NCBI GenBank assembly: GCA_029862045.1 | Contig: JAOTYE010000004.1 | Coordinates: 163,763 to 227,762, forward strand | Source of the DNA: Gammaproteobacteria bacterium | GTDB lineage: Bacteria; Pseudomonadota; Gammaproteobacteria; Steroidobacterales; Woeseiaceae | Direction: 5' to 3' | DNA length: 64,000 bases | In this document: in pieces, positions 35,819-44,803 of the stretch | Layout: each line of letters begins with the position of its first letter | Numbering within the stretch: the stretch's first letter is position 1 | Made by a program: the position numbers and the translations under genes | The notes under the pieces: generated by a model | What the model saw: the letters and a program-made list of their open reading frames with translations, nothing else | The model's database searches: none | What the model was told of the DNA's origin: nothing

Positions 35819-36829
35819 TCAGGCGGCTTCGATGATGTCGTCTGTACAACCGCCGCGTAGCGGCAGCTTTGCATTCCTGAACAGCTTATCGATATCGGCT
35901 TGTGAGCGGACATGGCGAGTCTGCTCCAGTTGATCCTTACTGATGTGCGGTGCGAACAACTGCACAAAATCCATCATGAAACGACGCAGCACAATGTCTC
36001 TGCGGAAGCCGATCCAGGTTGTGCTGCGAGGAAACAGCCCTTCGGCATCGACGGCGGCCAGATCTCTCTGATCGTTGCAGTCGTCGGCCATGCTGGCGAT
36101 AATTCCGACGCCAAGTCCCATGCGGACGTACGTCTTGATTACGTCAGCATCTCTTGCGGTAAATACGACATCAGGCTCGAGGCCCTGATCCGCGAACGCG
36201 CGTTTTAGGGATGACTGACCACCGAAACTGAATACATAAGTTACGAGCGGGTGTGCAGCGAGGTCCTTGAGAGTCAGCTTGCGATCAAGTGCGGCGAGCT
36301 CATGCCCCTTCGGCACAATAATTTTTCGATCCCAGTGATAACTCGGTATCAGCAACAAGTCGCTGAATAATTCGTGTGATCCGGTCGCGATAGCAAAGTC
36401 GACTTCGTTTGCCGTCACCATGTCGGCGATCTGTTCGGACGTGCCCTGGTGCAGGTTCAGGCTGACTTGCGGATAGCGATCACGAAACTCGCGTATGACA
36501 TCGGGAAGCACATAGCGCGCTTGCGTGTGTGTCGTCGCTATCGACAACACGCCTTCTTCCTCACGATAGTAATCTGAGGCGAGGCTGCGGATATTGTCGA
36601 CTTCCTGCAGGATCAGGCGTGCCCGATCGATCACCTGCTGGCCTGCAGCAGTGATGCCGCCGAGGCTCTTTCCCTTGCGCACAAAAAGCTGCAGTCCAAG
36701 TTCCTCCTCGAGCAACTTCAGTTGTTTGCTCACCCCTGGCTGAGATGTGTACAACTTTTCTGCCGCCGCAGTGATGTTCAGCCCGTTATCGACGATTGCA
36801 AGCAAGTATTTGAGTTGTTGCAGTTTCAT
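35819..36829 (-). CDS. cysB: LysR-type regulator of cysteine biosynthesis
   Basis: 336-residue LysR-family regulator. The N-terminal winged helix-turn-helix MKLQQLKYLLAIVDNGLNIT and EKLYTSQPGVSKQLKLLEEELG is nearly identical in style to CysB. The effector domain begins near residue 90 with LSIATTHTQARYVLPDVIREF, again CysB-like, and would bind O-acetylserine or N-acetylserine (activators) and sulfide. Divergently oriented from the cysK locus, it is likely the regulator of that gene. An inverted repeat ATAAC-N5-GTTAT is located 84-98 bp upstream of its start. The orthology call is strong. Confidence 0.94.
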   Translation of the reverse strand: MKLQQLKYLLAIVDNGLNITAAAEKLYTSQPGVSKQLKLLEEELGLQLFVRKGKSLGGITAAGQQVIDRARLILQEVDNIRSLASDYYREEEGVLSIATTHTQARYVLPDVIREFRDRYPQVSLNLHQGTSEQIADMVTANEVDFAIATGSHELFSDLLLIPSYHWDRKIIVPKGHELAALDRKLTLKDLAAHPLVTYVFSFGGQSSLKRAFADQGLEPDVVFTARDADVIKTYVRMGLGVGIIASMADDCNDQRDLAAVDAEGLFPRSTTWIGFRRDIVLRRFMMDFVQLFAPHISKDQLEQTRHVRSQADIDKLFRNAKLPLRGGCTDDIIEAA

Positions 36830-36912
36830 TCTGATTGTTGCGTCGTTATGTCTTCATATGTGACCGCTGCCGGGGGCGATCGTTTCACCGGCATCAAAAC
36901 CAGGGTCTACAT

Positions 36913-36927
36913 ATAACACATGGTTAT
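36913..36927. promoter_or_regulatory. Inverted repeat between cysB and cysK, candidate CysB site
   Basis: ATAAC (36913-36917), five bases, GTTAT (36923-36927), a perfect 5-bp arm palindrome in an AT-rich region upstream of cysB. LysR-type regulators often autoregulate through such T-N11-A-like dyads. The position suits a cysB operator; no direct evidence for binding. Confidence 0.4.
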
Positions 36928-36946
36928 GTGGGCAGAAAATCTTTAA

Positions 36947-37207
36947 CTGCGTCGCTTTCCGGACCTGATGAATAGACTGATCGCACGCGGACGGGCCGCA
37001 GATACACCTGTGGTGATCATAGAGCGGGGTACGACTGCCGCGCAGCGCGTCATTCGTGGTAGCCTCGGGCAGCTGATAATGCTGGCCGAAGCACATAAGG
37101 CTGTGGTGCCGGCGATGCTGATTATCGGCGAAGTGGCAAGCTTCGGCCAGGAACAAACCCATCGCACAGAAGATTGGGGACAAAAAAACAAAAGGACAGA
37201 ACAATGA
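36947..37207 (+). pseudogene. Decayed C-terminus of a siroheme-synthase SUMT (CobA/CysG-type)
   Basis: The translation LMNRLIARGRAADTPVVIIE, then RGTTAAQRVIRGSLGQL and later VPAMLIIGEVASFGQ, is the typical end of uroporphyrinogen-III C-methyltransferase (compare ADMPVALVENGTSVKQRVV of CysG). The frame is closed by a TAA just before residue L (near 36947), and the catalytic N-terminal two thirds of the enzyme are absent. No complete start region is present, and a possible continuation in another frame is seen at about 36925. The remnant ends in TGA that overlaps the cysK ATG (ATGA). I read it as a pseudogene of about 80 codons. Confidence 0.75.
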
Positions 37208-38157
37208 TCTACGACAATATTCTGCAAACGATCGGTAACACGCCAATCGTACGTCTTAACCGCATGGGTCCGGACCACGTGGACCTGTACGTCAAGGTTG
37301 AGTCATTCAATCCGCTCGCGTCGGTCAAGGATCGACTCGCATTTGCCATCATCAATGATGCCGAACAGAAAGGCACATTGGAGCCGGGTCAGACGGTCGT
37401 CGAGGCGACCTCGGGCAATACCGGTATTGCGTTGGCGATGGTCTGTGCGGCAAAGGGACATCCATTCGTCGCAACGATGGCGGATTCTTTTTCGGTTGAG
37501 CGCCGCAAGATTATGCGCGGACTGGGCGCGAAGGTCATTCTAACGCCAGCGGCGGAACGCGGCACGGGCATGGTCAGGAAAGCTGAAGAGCTTGCCGACA
37601 AACACGGCTGGTTCCTTGCGCGCCAGTTCGAGAATCCCGCCAACCCGGAGTACCACGCCAACACGACCGGTCCCGAGATAATCCGGGACTTTGCCGGCAA
37701 GCGACTCGACTACTGGGTAACGGGTTACGGCACGGGCGGCACGATGACGGGCGCAGGCCGGGTGCTAAAGGCGGCGCGGCCAGATCTGACGATTGTTGCG
37801 ACGGAGCCGGCAGGCGCATCCCTGCTCGCCGGTGCCGAGTGGGCTCCCCACAAGATTCAGGGCTGGACCCCGGATTTCATTCCCGAGGTGCTCGACAGGG
37901 ATGTCTACGATCAGTTGCTGGCAGTGACTGACGACCGTGCGATCGAGGTTTCGCGTGAGTTGTCGCACAAGGAAGGAATCTTCACGGGGATTTCGTCGGG
38001 CGCGACGCTCGCGTCAGCCCTCGACGTAGCCGCGGAGGCATCCGAGGGTACCGTCATCCTCGCAATGTTGCCCGACACCGGAGAACGTTACCTGTCGACA
38101 CCGCTTTTCGAGGGCGTCAATGAGGGGTCCGACGACGACTGGCTCGAATCGTTGTAA
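37204..38157 (+). CDS. cysK: Cysteine synthase (O-acetylserine sulfhydrylase)
   Basis: 317-residue PLP enzyme that makes cysteine from O-acetylserine and sulfide. MIYDNILQTIGNTPIVRLNRM is the diagnostic N-terminus, the PLP Lys is in SVKDRLAFAI, the substrate loop is EATSGNTGIALA and the phosphate cup is GYGTGGTMTGAG. C-terminal text LAMLPDTGERYLSTPLF is standard. Start ATG 37204 with AGGACAG just upstream, rather than 37174. Under CysB control by position. An intrinsic terminator follows at 38186. Confidence 0.96.
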   Translation: MIYDNILQTIGNTPIVRLNRMGPDHVDLYVKVESFNPLASVKDRLAFAIINDAEQKGTLEPGQTVVEATSGNTGIALAMVCAAKGHPFVATMADSFSVERRKIMRGLGAKVILTPAAERGTGMVRKAEELADKHGWFLARQFENPANPEYHANTTGPEIIRDFAGKRLDYWVTGYGTGGTMTGAGRVLKAARPDLTIVATEPAGASLLAGAEWAPHKIQGWTPDFIPEVLDRDVYDQLLAVTDDRAIEVSRELSHKEGIFTGISSGATLASALDVAAEASEGTVILAMLPDTGERYLSTPLFEGVNEGSDDDWLESL

Positions 38158-38185
38158 GCATCTCTGCCCGCAGTTCATGAACACC

Positions 38186-38214
38186 ACGCCCGCAGCTAAT
38201 TGCGGGCGTTCTCA
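38186..38214 (+). terminator. Intrinsic terminator of cysK
   Basis: ACGCCCGCA (38186-38194), a GCTAAT loop and TGCGGGCGT (38201-38209) form a perfect 9-bp stem followed by a short T-containing tail (TTCTCATT). It starts 29 bases past the cysK stop. Confidence 0.7.
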
Positions 38215-38361
38215 TTGCTATAACCCCGCGCGCCGATATTTGGCTTGAAAAGACGTAATTCGCTGAATCGTAGGCAGAAAACGGTTTCACTTGAGACCTG
38301 AGTCACAGCCGGGGCCGCTGTCAACTGGCATCGTAGGCGATCCAGGTACTGGCCAATCGAC

Positions 38362-40590
38362 ATGGAGTCGTCGTTGTCTGCGGAACTGCACAACCTGCAA
38401 ACAAGAAAAAACATTGGCAAGGCGAAGGGCTTGCTGCACTCGCTCGTGCCTCGAGCGCAGTGTTTCTGTTTTTACGACCCCGAACGTCGCTGCGTCTGGA
38501 GCAGCGATGGTGCTGACGATTACGAAATCGACAACCTGGTCATCGATCTTCCTGAGGAAATCATCGCCGGATCAGAGTCCGACGCTGAGTGCATAAGACG
38601 AACTCTGACATCTGGTCGTACTTTGCTCATGCTCCCCGTGAGCGCCGAAGAGGGGGTCAGGCTGGGCTTGCTCGTCGTGGTCTTCTCCCGAAATGCAGGA
38701 AAGTCTTCCTCTTTCAATCCAAAAGTAGTCACTAATATTTTGTCCCCGGCCTTAGAGCTGGTTGCCGAGGGACTGGTCGTAAGCCAGCAGTTGCACGATA
38801 TCGTGCAGCGTAACGATGAGATCGAAAACGAACTGACACTGGTCTACGAAATTGATGAGAAAATCCACGGTAACTCGCGAAGCCACGCGGGACTGGCACA
38901 ACTCGTCGGACAAAGCGGTCGTTTTCTCGGCATTGCTTACAGCGTCTTGCTCATTCCCGGAAAGCGTATTCGCGTCAGTGCCACACACTCGAGCTGGAAA
39001 AAGGTTGATCGCAAAGTGCTCGATCGCTATCTGATCGACCACATGCTTCCAAAGCTCGAAGGTAAACGCTGGCCCACCGTGTTCGAGATACCCGGTATTG
39101 AAGGGGCAGACAATACGCCGCAACAGGGGTTTCAGACCCTCTTATCTCCGCTGCTCGACAAACACGGCAATCTCGAAGGTGTGCTGGCGCAACTTGGCCG
39201 GGTCAGCGCCGCAGAATTTACCAAGCTGGAGCGCCGACTCATGGCGCACATCGTGCGCAAAGTCGAATACGTCATCGAACAATCGTTCGATGCCATGACC
39301 GGACTTATGAACCGGCCAGGATTCGAGGCGCAACTGCTCGAATCGTCCAAAACGTTGCAGGGTTCAGATGATACGCATCAGCTCGTCTATTTCGATCTCG
39401 ACAATCTTCAGCTAGTCAACGACACGTTTGGTCGGACCGCTGGCGACGCGGTCCTTGTCCGCTTTGCACGAATGCTCGAAGCGGACCTGTCGCGTAACGC
39501 TGTCGTTTCACGACTGACCGGCGACGAGTTTTGTATTTTGCTGACACGCTCCGACGGCGACAGCGCGGTGCGGTTGGCTCAGGAAGTCCGTGACAGGGGT
39601 CAGGCGTTGCGCTATCTGGAAGGTGATAAGTCGTTGCAAGTAACGATGAGCGTCGGTATTGCCGAATTCAGTTCGGGTAACAGCGATGTAGGCAGAGTTT
39701 TGACAACCGCACGAATGGCCTGCGAATCGGCGAAAGCTCATGGCCGTGATCGAATCGAGGTATACGATGATCAGAATCTGAGCATTATTCGGCGCCACGA
39801 TGACATGCAGCTGGTGTCGCAGATTCAGCAGGCACTCGACGGCGATGAATTTGAATTGCTGGCACAGCCGATCACAAGCCTCAAGAAGGGGCCTGCACGG
39901 CCGCGCTTCGAAATACTGCTGCGCATGAGAGACAACGACGGCGACAACATCTCGACGAACGCATTCTTCTCGGCTGCGGAGCGCTATCAGCTAATGCCGC
40001 AGATTGATCGCTGGGTCACGTCGACGACCATCGCAGAACTCACCGCGAACTCGGATCTCGTCGAAGCACAGAAAGCGATTTTCTCAATCAATCTTTCGGG
40101 CCAGTCGCTCAGTGACGACGACATCCTCGAATTCATCGAGGAAGAGATCAATGAGAGTGGCCTCTCGGCGGAGGCATTGTGTTTCGAGGTAACCGAGTCA
40201 TCAGCTGTCTCCAATCTCAAGAAAGCTCAGGCGTTCATCGATGCGTTGCGTGAGCGAGGCTGCATGATTTCGCTTGACGATTTCGGCGCAGGACTGAGTT
40301 CGTTTGCTTACCTGAAGAACTTCAATGTCGACACGCTGAAAATCGATGGCAGCTTCATCCGCGACATCACTGACAATCGGATTTCGGAGTCGATGGTTGC
40401 GGCTATTACGCAGGTCGCCAAGGTAATGGAACTCGAGACCGTTGCCGAATATGTCGAAAGCGACAAAACGCGCAAGCTGATCGCCAAGCTCGGCGTCGAC
40501 TACGCTCAGGGGCATGCGGTGGGCAAGCCAATTCCGCTTGTGGAGGCACTGCAAACCTTGTCGGACGGGGCGAAGAAGTCAACCGCCTAG
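38362..40590 (+). CDS. Hybrid GGDEF/EAL cyclic-di-GMP protein
   Basis: 742-residue cytoplasmic protein with no membrane segment. The first 290 residues are a poorly defined sensor/GAF-like region. The GGDEF domain (about 305-455) is degenerate: the active-site GGDEF reads LTGDEF. The EAL domain (480-735) has EILLRM in place of EALLRW, but keeps NLSGQSLSD, EVTESS, LDDFGAGLSSF, KIDGSFI, VAEYVES and QGHAVGKP. Metal-binding acids are intact, so phosphodiesterase activity is likely while cyclase activity is doubtful. Its TAG stop shares CTAG with the convergent flavodoxin gene. The signal it senses is unknown. Confidence 0.92.
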   Translation: MESSLSAELHNLQTRKNIGKAKGLLHSLVPRAQCFCFYDPERRCVWSSDGADDYEIDNLVIDLPEEIIAGSESDAECIRRTLTSGRTLLMLPVSAEEGVRLGLLVVVFSRNAGKSSSFNPKVVTNILSPALELVAEGLVVSQQLHDIVQRNDEIENELTLVYEIDEKIHGNSRSHAGLAQLVGQSGRFLGIAYSVLLIPGKRIRVSATHSSWKKVDRKVLDRYLIDHMLPKLEGKRWPTVFEIPGIEGADNTPQQGFQTLLSPLLDKHGNLEGVLAQLGRVSAAEFTKLERRLMAHIVRKVEYVIEQSFDAMTGLMNRPGFEAQLLESSKTLQGSDDTHQLVYFDLDNLQLVNDTFGRTAGDAVLVRFARMLEADLSRNAVVSRLTGDEFCILLTRSDGDSAVRLAQEVRDRGQALRYLEGDKSLQVTMSVGIAEFSSGNSDVGRVLTTARMACESAKAHGRDRIEVYDDQNLSIIRRHDDMQLVSQIQQALDGDEFELLAQPITSLKKGPARPRFEILLRMRDNDGDNISTNAFFSAAERYQLMPQIDRWVTSTTIAELTANSDLVEAQKAIFSINLSGQSLSDDDILEFIEEEINESGLSAEALCFEVTESSAVSNLKKAQAFIDALRERGCMISLDDFGAGLSSFAYLKNFNVDTLKIDGSFIRDITDNRISESMVAAITQVAKVMELETVAEYVESDKTRKLIAKLGVDYAQGHAVGKPIPLVEALQTLSDGAKKSTA

Positions 40591-41051
40591 AACACCCCGG
40601 CTTCAAGTCCGGCAGCCATCGTTAGCCCGAGTTCTTCACACTCAGTTAATCGCGATTCGTCGAAAACGCCCGCAATCAAAACCGGTTTCTGCACCTCTCT
40701 TACCGCGAGGCCCTTCAGTATCCGCCGCATACTACTGATCGCACCACTGCCATCATTGCCGGCACGCACGAATAACGCGAATGGCCGACCGTTGATTTTG
40801 TCGACGCACTCGTAATAGACGCGATCTAGAAAATACTTCATGGCTCCACTCATGTAACCGAAGTTCTCGGGACTGCCGAGGATGAAGGCGTCGGCCCACA
40901 GCAGGTCGCCAGCCTCTGCCTCAAGTGCTGATTTTGCACGCACCTCAACGCCGTCGACATCAGGACTCGATGCGCCGTGAATGACGGCATCGGCCATCTT
41001 CGATGTCGTGCCGGACTGCGTGTGAAATACGACGAGCAAGTGTTTCGACAT
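40587..41051 (-). CDS. Flavodoxin/NADPH-dependent FMN reductase-like protein
   Basis: 154-residue FMN protein. The phosphate loop is FHTQSGTTSKMADAV, the family's Thr/Ser-rich pattern; GSPENFGYMSGAMKYFLDRVYYE is the loop of NADPH-dependent FMN reductases. It should bind FMN and carry electrons or reduce quinones. Start ATG 41051, 9 bases inside the longer frame. It converges on the GGDEF/EAL gene with stops sharing CTAG. It is divergent from glnE (start 41133). Confidence 0.85.
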   Translation of the reverse strand: MSKHLLVVFHTQSGTTSKMADAVIHGASSPDVDGVEVRAKSALEAEAGDLLWADAFILGSPENFGYMSGAMKYFLDRVYYECVDKINGRPFALFVRAGNDGSGAISSMRRILKGLAVREVQKPVLIAGVFDESRLTECEELGLTMAAGLEAGVF

Positions 41052-41132
41052 GGTCTGCAAGGCCTATCTGGCGATTGCCAGTTTACCGCGCGGCGGTCTG
41101 CATTGCGCGACCGGGCTGATAGACTCGGCGCT

Positions 41133-44036
41133 ATGGAAGTCTCGCAAAATAAGAAGATTGCGGCCGCCATCGGCGTATTGCCGGCTGAGCTGCGAGATAT
41201 CTCGATGCGATGGTTCGAGCGGCTAGGCGCAGAACGGCAGGGCAAAGGGCTTGTTGACGACGCTATCGGACCGCTCGCGAAACTTGTGGCCTGCAGCGAT
41301 TTCGCGGCTGGCACGCTGCTGCGAGAGTGGCGGTGGTTTGTCGAATCACAGGGCTCGATCGACGACGTTCCCGACATTGCTTCGTTGCAGCGCTTCGTGG
41401 AACAGATCAAACAAAGTGAACAGGACATCGACGCTGTAAAGGAAAAGCTGCGGCGGTTTCGTCACCGTTTCATGCTGCAGGTTCTGTGGCGAGAAGTCAG
41501 GGGAATCGCGACACTCGATGAAACCCTGTCGTCGCTTTCGGATCTCGCTGACCGGCTGCTCGACGCCGCAGTCGGATTTGCCGAGCGCCTGTTACGTAAT
41601 CGGTACGGCGTTGTACGTGGTGAGGATGGCGAACCTGTATCCATCGTCATTCTCGGTATGGGCAAACTGGGAGGTAGCGAGCTCAATTTTTCATCGGATA
41701 TCGATCTGATTTTTCTCTTTCCAACCGGTGCAGAGAGCGACGGTGGGAAGTCCCTGAGTGCGCAGGAGTACTTCACGCGCCTGTCACGACATATCGTCGC
41801 ATTGCTCGACGAGGTTACGGCCGACGGTTTCGCGTTCCGTATCGACACGCGCTTGCGGCCCTTCGGCGACAGCGGGCCGCCGGTTGTCAGCTTTGCAGCG
41901 CTGGAGTCTTATCTGCTGCAGCACGGTCGTGGCTGGGAACGATATGCCTATGTGAAAGCGCGCATCGTCGGGCCGCAACCGCGACAGGGCGTTTGCGACG
42001 AGTTGTACAAGAACCTCGTTTCGCCGTTCGTCTACCGGCGCTATCTCGACTTCGGTGTTTTCGAGTCGCTGCGGGAGATGCAGGGACTCATCGCTACCGA
42101 GGTAAAGCAGCGTGAAATGGCGGACAACATCAAGTTGGGCCCGGGCGGCATTCGGGAGATCGAGTTCATTGTGCAATCGCTGCAACTCGCACGCGGCGGG
42201 AGCCGGCCCGAATTGCAGGAGCGTGGACTGCTGCGAGTGTTGCCCCGGCTGGTCGGCCGCCACGGATTGAGCCAGACAGATGCCGACGAACTGCGCGAAG
42301 CGTACGTATTCCTGCGTCGTCTGGAGAACTTCATTCAGGCGCTGCGCGACCAGCAGACCCACGAGCTGGCAACGGACAAGATCGATCGCGCGCGACTGTG
42401 CCTGGCGATGCAGTTTTCGTCATGGACCGCCTTGCTTGCAGATCTGGACGCACATCGAAGCAACGTTACGCGACAGTTCGAGGCGATTACCTTCCGCGCG
42501 GACGACCCGTCCGGGAATCAGCTAAAGCGGGACATCGCGGCGCTGTGGGAGCAGGGTGGCGCAGTGACAGAGTGGGCCAGTCTGCTCGAGGAGCAGGATT
42601 TTACGCATCCGGGAAAGATTGCTGAACAGCTCGCCAGTTTTGCCAAAGCGCCCGGTACGCGGCAGATCGACTCGACGGCGCGGCGACGCCTGCAACAGTT
42701 CATGCCCGATTTGCTGCTTCTGATCAAAGAGAGCAAGCGGCCGGTAACAGCGCTGATCCGCATACTCGCCGTGGTCGAGAAGATATTGCGGCGCAGTGCT
42801 TATCTCGCGCTCTTGAACGAAAACAGCCAGGTGATGGCGAGGCTCGTCGGCCTGTGTGAGCGCAGTGTCACTATCGCTGAGCAAATAGCCAGGTACCCGG
42901 TGTTGCTCGATGAACTGCTCGATCCACGAATATTCACGGCGCAGGTGTCACGCGAGGACGTCGAGACCGAGTTGCGTGAGCGCCTCGCCTACTGCCAGGA
43001 CGACGACAGCGAGGCGCAGATGGCGCTACTCGGCCAGTTCCAGCGCGCGAGTCTGTTTCGGATTGCGGTCGCCGACTTTAGCGGCAACCTGCCGATCATG
43101 AAGGTTAGTGACAGCTTGACCGAACTCGCGGAGACCGTTCTGAATCATGCGCTGCACGTCGCCTGGCAGGACATGGTCGCTCGGCATGGTGTGCCGCAGT
43201 ATGTCGTCGGTGGTGAGAAACGGGATGTCGGCTTCGCAATCATCGCCTATGGCAAACTCGGTGGTCTCGAGTTGTCCTATGGTTCGGATCTGGATCTCGT
43301 TTACTTGCATGACTCGCAGGGAACGGAGCAACGGACCAACGGTGAAAAACCACTCGAGAACGCAACATTCTTTACGCGCCTCGTGCGGCGTCTCGTGCAT
43401 TTTCTGACGACACAAACAGGCTCGGGCATGCTCTATGAAGTTGACATGCGCTTGCGTCCCGACGGTCAGTCCGGCTTGCTCGTCAGCAGTGTGGAGGCCT
43501 TTGAGAGGTATCAGGAGGAAAACGCCTGGACCTGGGAGCACCAGGCATTGCTGCGAGCTCGCCCGGTTGCGGGCAGCAAGGCAATTGCAGCCGAGTTTCA
43601 ACGTATTCGTGCCGATACCTTGTCCGGACGTGTGCGCCGCGACAAACTGCGCGAGGACGTAACCGGCATGCGCCAGCGCATGCGGGCGAAGTTGGACAAG
43701 AGTGACGCAGAGCAGTTTGATCTGAAACAGGGCGTTGGCGGCATCGGCGATATTGAGTTCATTGTGCAATACCTGGTCCTCGCTAACGCCGACCAGCACC
43801 CGGCGGTATTTTATTACTCAGACAATATTCGGCAACTTGAAACGTTGGAGAGCGCCGGTTGCATTGATGACGAAACATCATCGCGACTGCAAGATGTTTA
43901 CAAGACATACCGCCTGCGCCTGCACCATTTGATACTCGACGACAGAAGACCACTGGTGTCGGGACGTGATTTCGAGGCAGAACGAGCCTACGTCACAGAG
44001 ATGTGGCAGCAGACATTTGCTGCCAACGCGTCATAG
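41133..44036 (+). CDS. glnE: Glutamine synthetase adenylyltransferase/deadenylase
   Basis: 967-residue bifunctional enzyme that adenylylates and deadenylylates glutamine synthetase in response to PII and 2-oxoglutarate. Two nucleotidyltransferase domains are visible: GMGKLGGSELNFSSDIDLIFLF (about residue 170) and AYGKLGGLELSYGSDLDLVYLHD (about 705), with a central regulatory region. Length is normal. Start ATG 41133 (MEVSQNKKI), in place of an implausible upstream extension to 40977 that would overlap the flavodoxin gene. It is followed 74 bp later by the CHCC protein gene. Confidence 0.97.
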   Translation: MEVSQNKKIAAAIGVLPAELRDISMRWFERLGAERQGKGLVDDAIGPLAKLVACSDFAAGTLLREWRWFVESQGSIDDVPDIASLQRFVEQIKQSEQDIDAVKEKLRRFRHRFMLQVLWREVRGIATLDETLSSLSDLADRLLDAAVGFAERLLRNRYGVVRGEDGEPVSIVILGMGKLGGSELNFSSDIDLIFLFPTGAESDGGKSLSAQEYFTRLSRHIVALLDEVTADGFAFRIDTRLRPFGDSGPPVVSFAALESYLLQHGRGWERYAYVKARIVGPQPRQGVCDELYKNLVSPFVYRRYLDFGVFESLREMQGLIATEVKQREMADNIKLGPGGIREIEFIVQSLQLARGGSRPELQERGLLRVLPRLVGRHGLSQTDADELREAYVFLRRLENFIQALRDQQTHELATDKIDRARLCLAMQFSSWTALLADLDAHRSNVTRQFEAITFRADDPSGNQLKRDIAALWEQGGAVTEWASLLEEQDFTHPGKIAEQLASFAKAPGTRQIDSTARRRLQQFMPDLLLLIKESKRPVTALIRILAVVEKILRRSAYLALLNENSQVMARLVGLCERSVTIAEQIARYPVLLDELLDPRIFTAQVSREDVETELRERLAYCQDDDSEAQMALLGQFQRASLFRIAVADFSGNLPIMKVSDSLTELAETVLNHALHVAWQDMVARHGVPQYVVGGEKRDVGFAIIAYGKLGGLELSYGSDLDLVYLHDSQGTEQRTNGEKPLENATFFTRLVRRLVHFLTTQTGSGMLYEVDMRLRPDGQSGLLVSSVEAFERYQEENAWTWEHQALLRARPVAGSKAIAAEFQRIRADTLSGRVRRDKLREDVTGMRQRMRAKLDKSDAEQFDLKQGVGGIGDIEFIVQYLVLANADQHPAVFYYSDNIRQLETLESAGCIDDETSSRLQDVYKTYRLRLHHLILDDRRPLVSGRDFEAERAYVTEMWQQTFAANAS

Positions 44037-44110
44037 CCGTTACGCAGCCCTGGGTTTATAATTTGCAAGGCCTATAATTCGCAATCTCGCAAATACGATC
44101 AGGACAATTC

Positions 44111-44323
44111 GTGGCACGTAAAGCAGGCACCGTTGACGAGGACCTTATTCCGGCAAATTCACAGCATCGCTATCAGGTGTGCGAACGTGATCTGCCACTG
44201 TCGTGTCCAATGCCAGGCATGTATTTGTGGAATTCACACCCGAAGGTTTTCCTGCCCATTGAGGAGACCGGCGAGGCGAAGTGCCCGTATTGCGGTGCTC
44301 ACTATCAGCTTGGCATCGATTGA
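44111..44323 (+). CDS. zf-CHCC zinc-binding protein
   Basis: 70-residue protein matching the CHCC zinc-finger family (NDUFS6-like). Zinc-type residues are in SCPMPGMYLWNSHPKVFLPI and CPYCGAHYQL. It starts at GTG 44111 with CAGGAC upstream. Bacterial members are of unknown function but may help complex I assembly or stability. It is likely the last gene on this strand before an AT-rich non-coding gap of 480 bp. Confidence 0.88.
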   Translation: MARKAGTVDEDLIPANSQHRYQVCERDLPLSCPMPGMYLWNSHPKVFLPIEETGEAKCPYCGAHYQLGID

Positions 44324-44803
44324 GGTCTAAATAATCCTATCCTCGCTTTATTTGGTTCTAAAAGTCTCTAACGGTACCGATCTTCTTGTTTATCTAATAT
44401 TGGCTATCGTGCATAATGGTGTTGCGTAAAACCCGTAAAAAACGACAAAATGCTCATAAAATGAATGAAAAGTGCCGATTATCCTGTAACTTTTCAGAAA
44501 TAGACAGGATCGACCGTGGTAGTTCGATGTCGTTTGGCGTACCAGGGCATCTGGAATTCGGCAGCAGTCGTAATAAAATCACGAAATAGCAGCGATAATT
44601 GGTCTAAATGAAGATAAAAGTGGCGATAGTCGGAAAATGTGGCCACATTATCGATTGGTTTGAAGAGTCCGAGAATGGACTAAAATCTCGTAGCAAAAAC
44701 CAGCGAAAGTCCTTTAAAATCCAGAAAAGCGTAGCGATTTGTCTATAAATATGCGTAAAATGATGGAAGTTTCGCGGTCCGGCAGAACGACGGGACACAG
44801 CGC
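44324..44803. other. AT-rich non-coding gap
   Basis: 480 bp with no convincing gene and a clearly lower GC (165 of 420 bases, 39%, by hand count for 44341-44760). It carries five TAAAAT hexamers (44456, 44574, 44681, 44715, 44756), an inverted repeat ATCCTGT/ACAGGAT (44481-44487 with 44504-44510) and a smaller AGTCC/GGACT hairpin near 44666. This could be the promoter/leader of kdkA, a remnant, or a horizontally acquired spacer. A 42-codon ORF at 44461-44589 has no ribosome site. Confidence 0.5.

Noticed and set aside
44112..44125. TGGCACG, sigma-54 -24-like
   Set aside because: The matching -12 element is missing; it lies inside the zf-CHCC gene.
44461..44589. 42-codon ORF in the AT-rich gap
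   Set aside because: No ribosome site and no sequence feature beyond chance; kept only as a comment on the gap.
44604..44798. 64-codon minus-strand ORF in the AT-rich gap
   Set aside because: AT-rich chance frame without ribosome site; composition of the peptide (Phe, Ser, Arg) looks non-coding.
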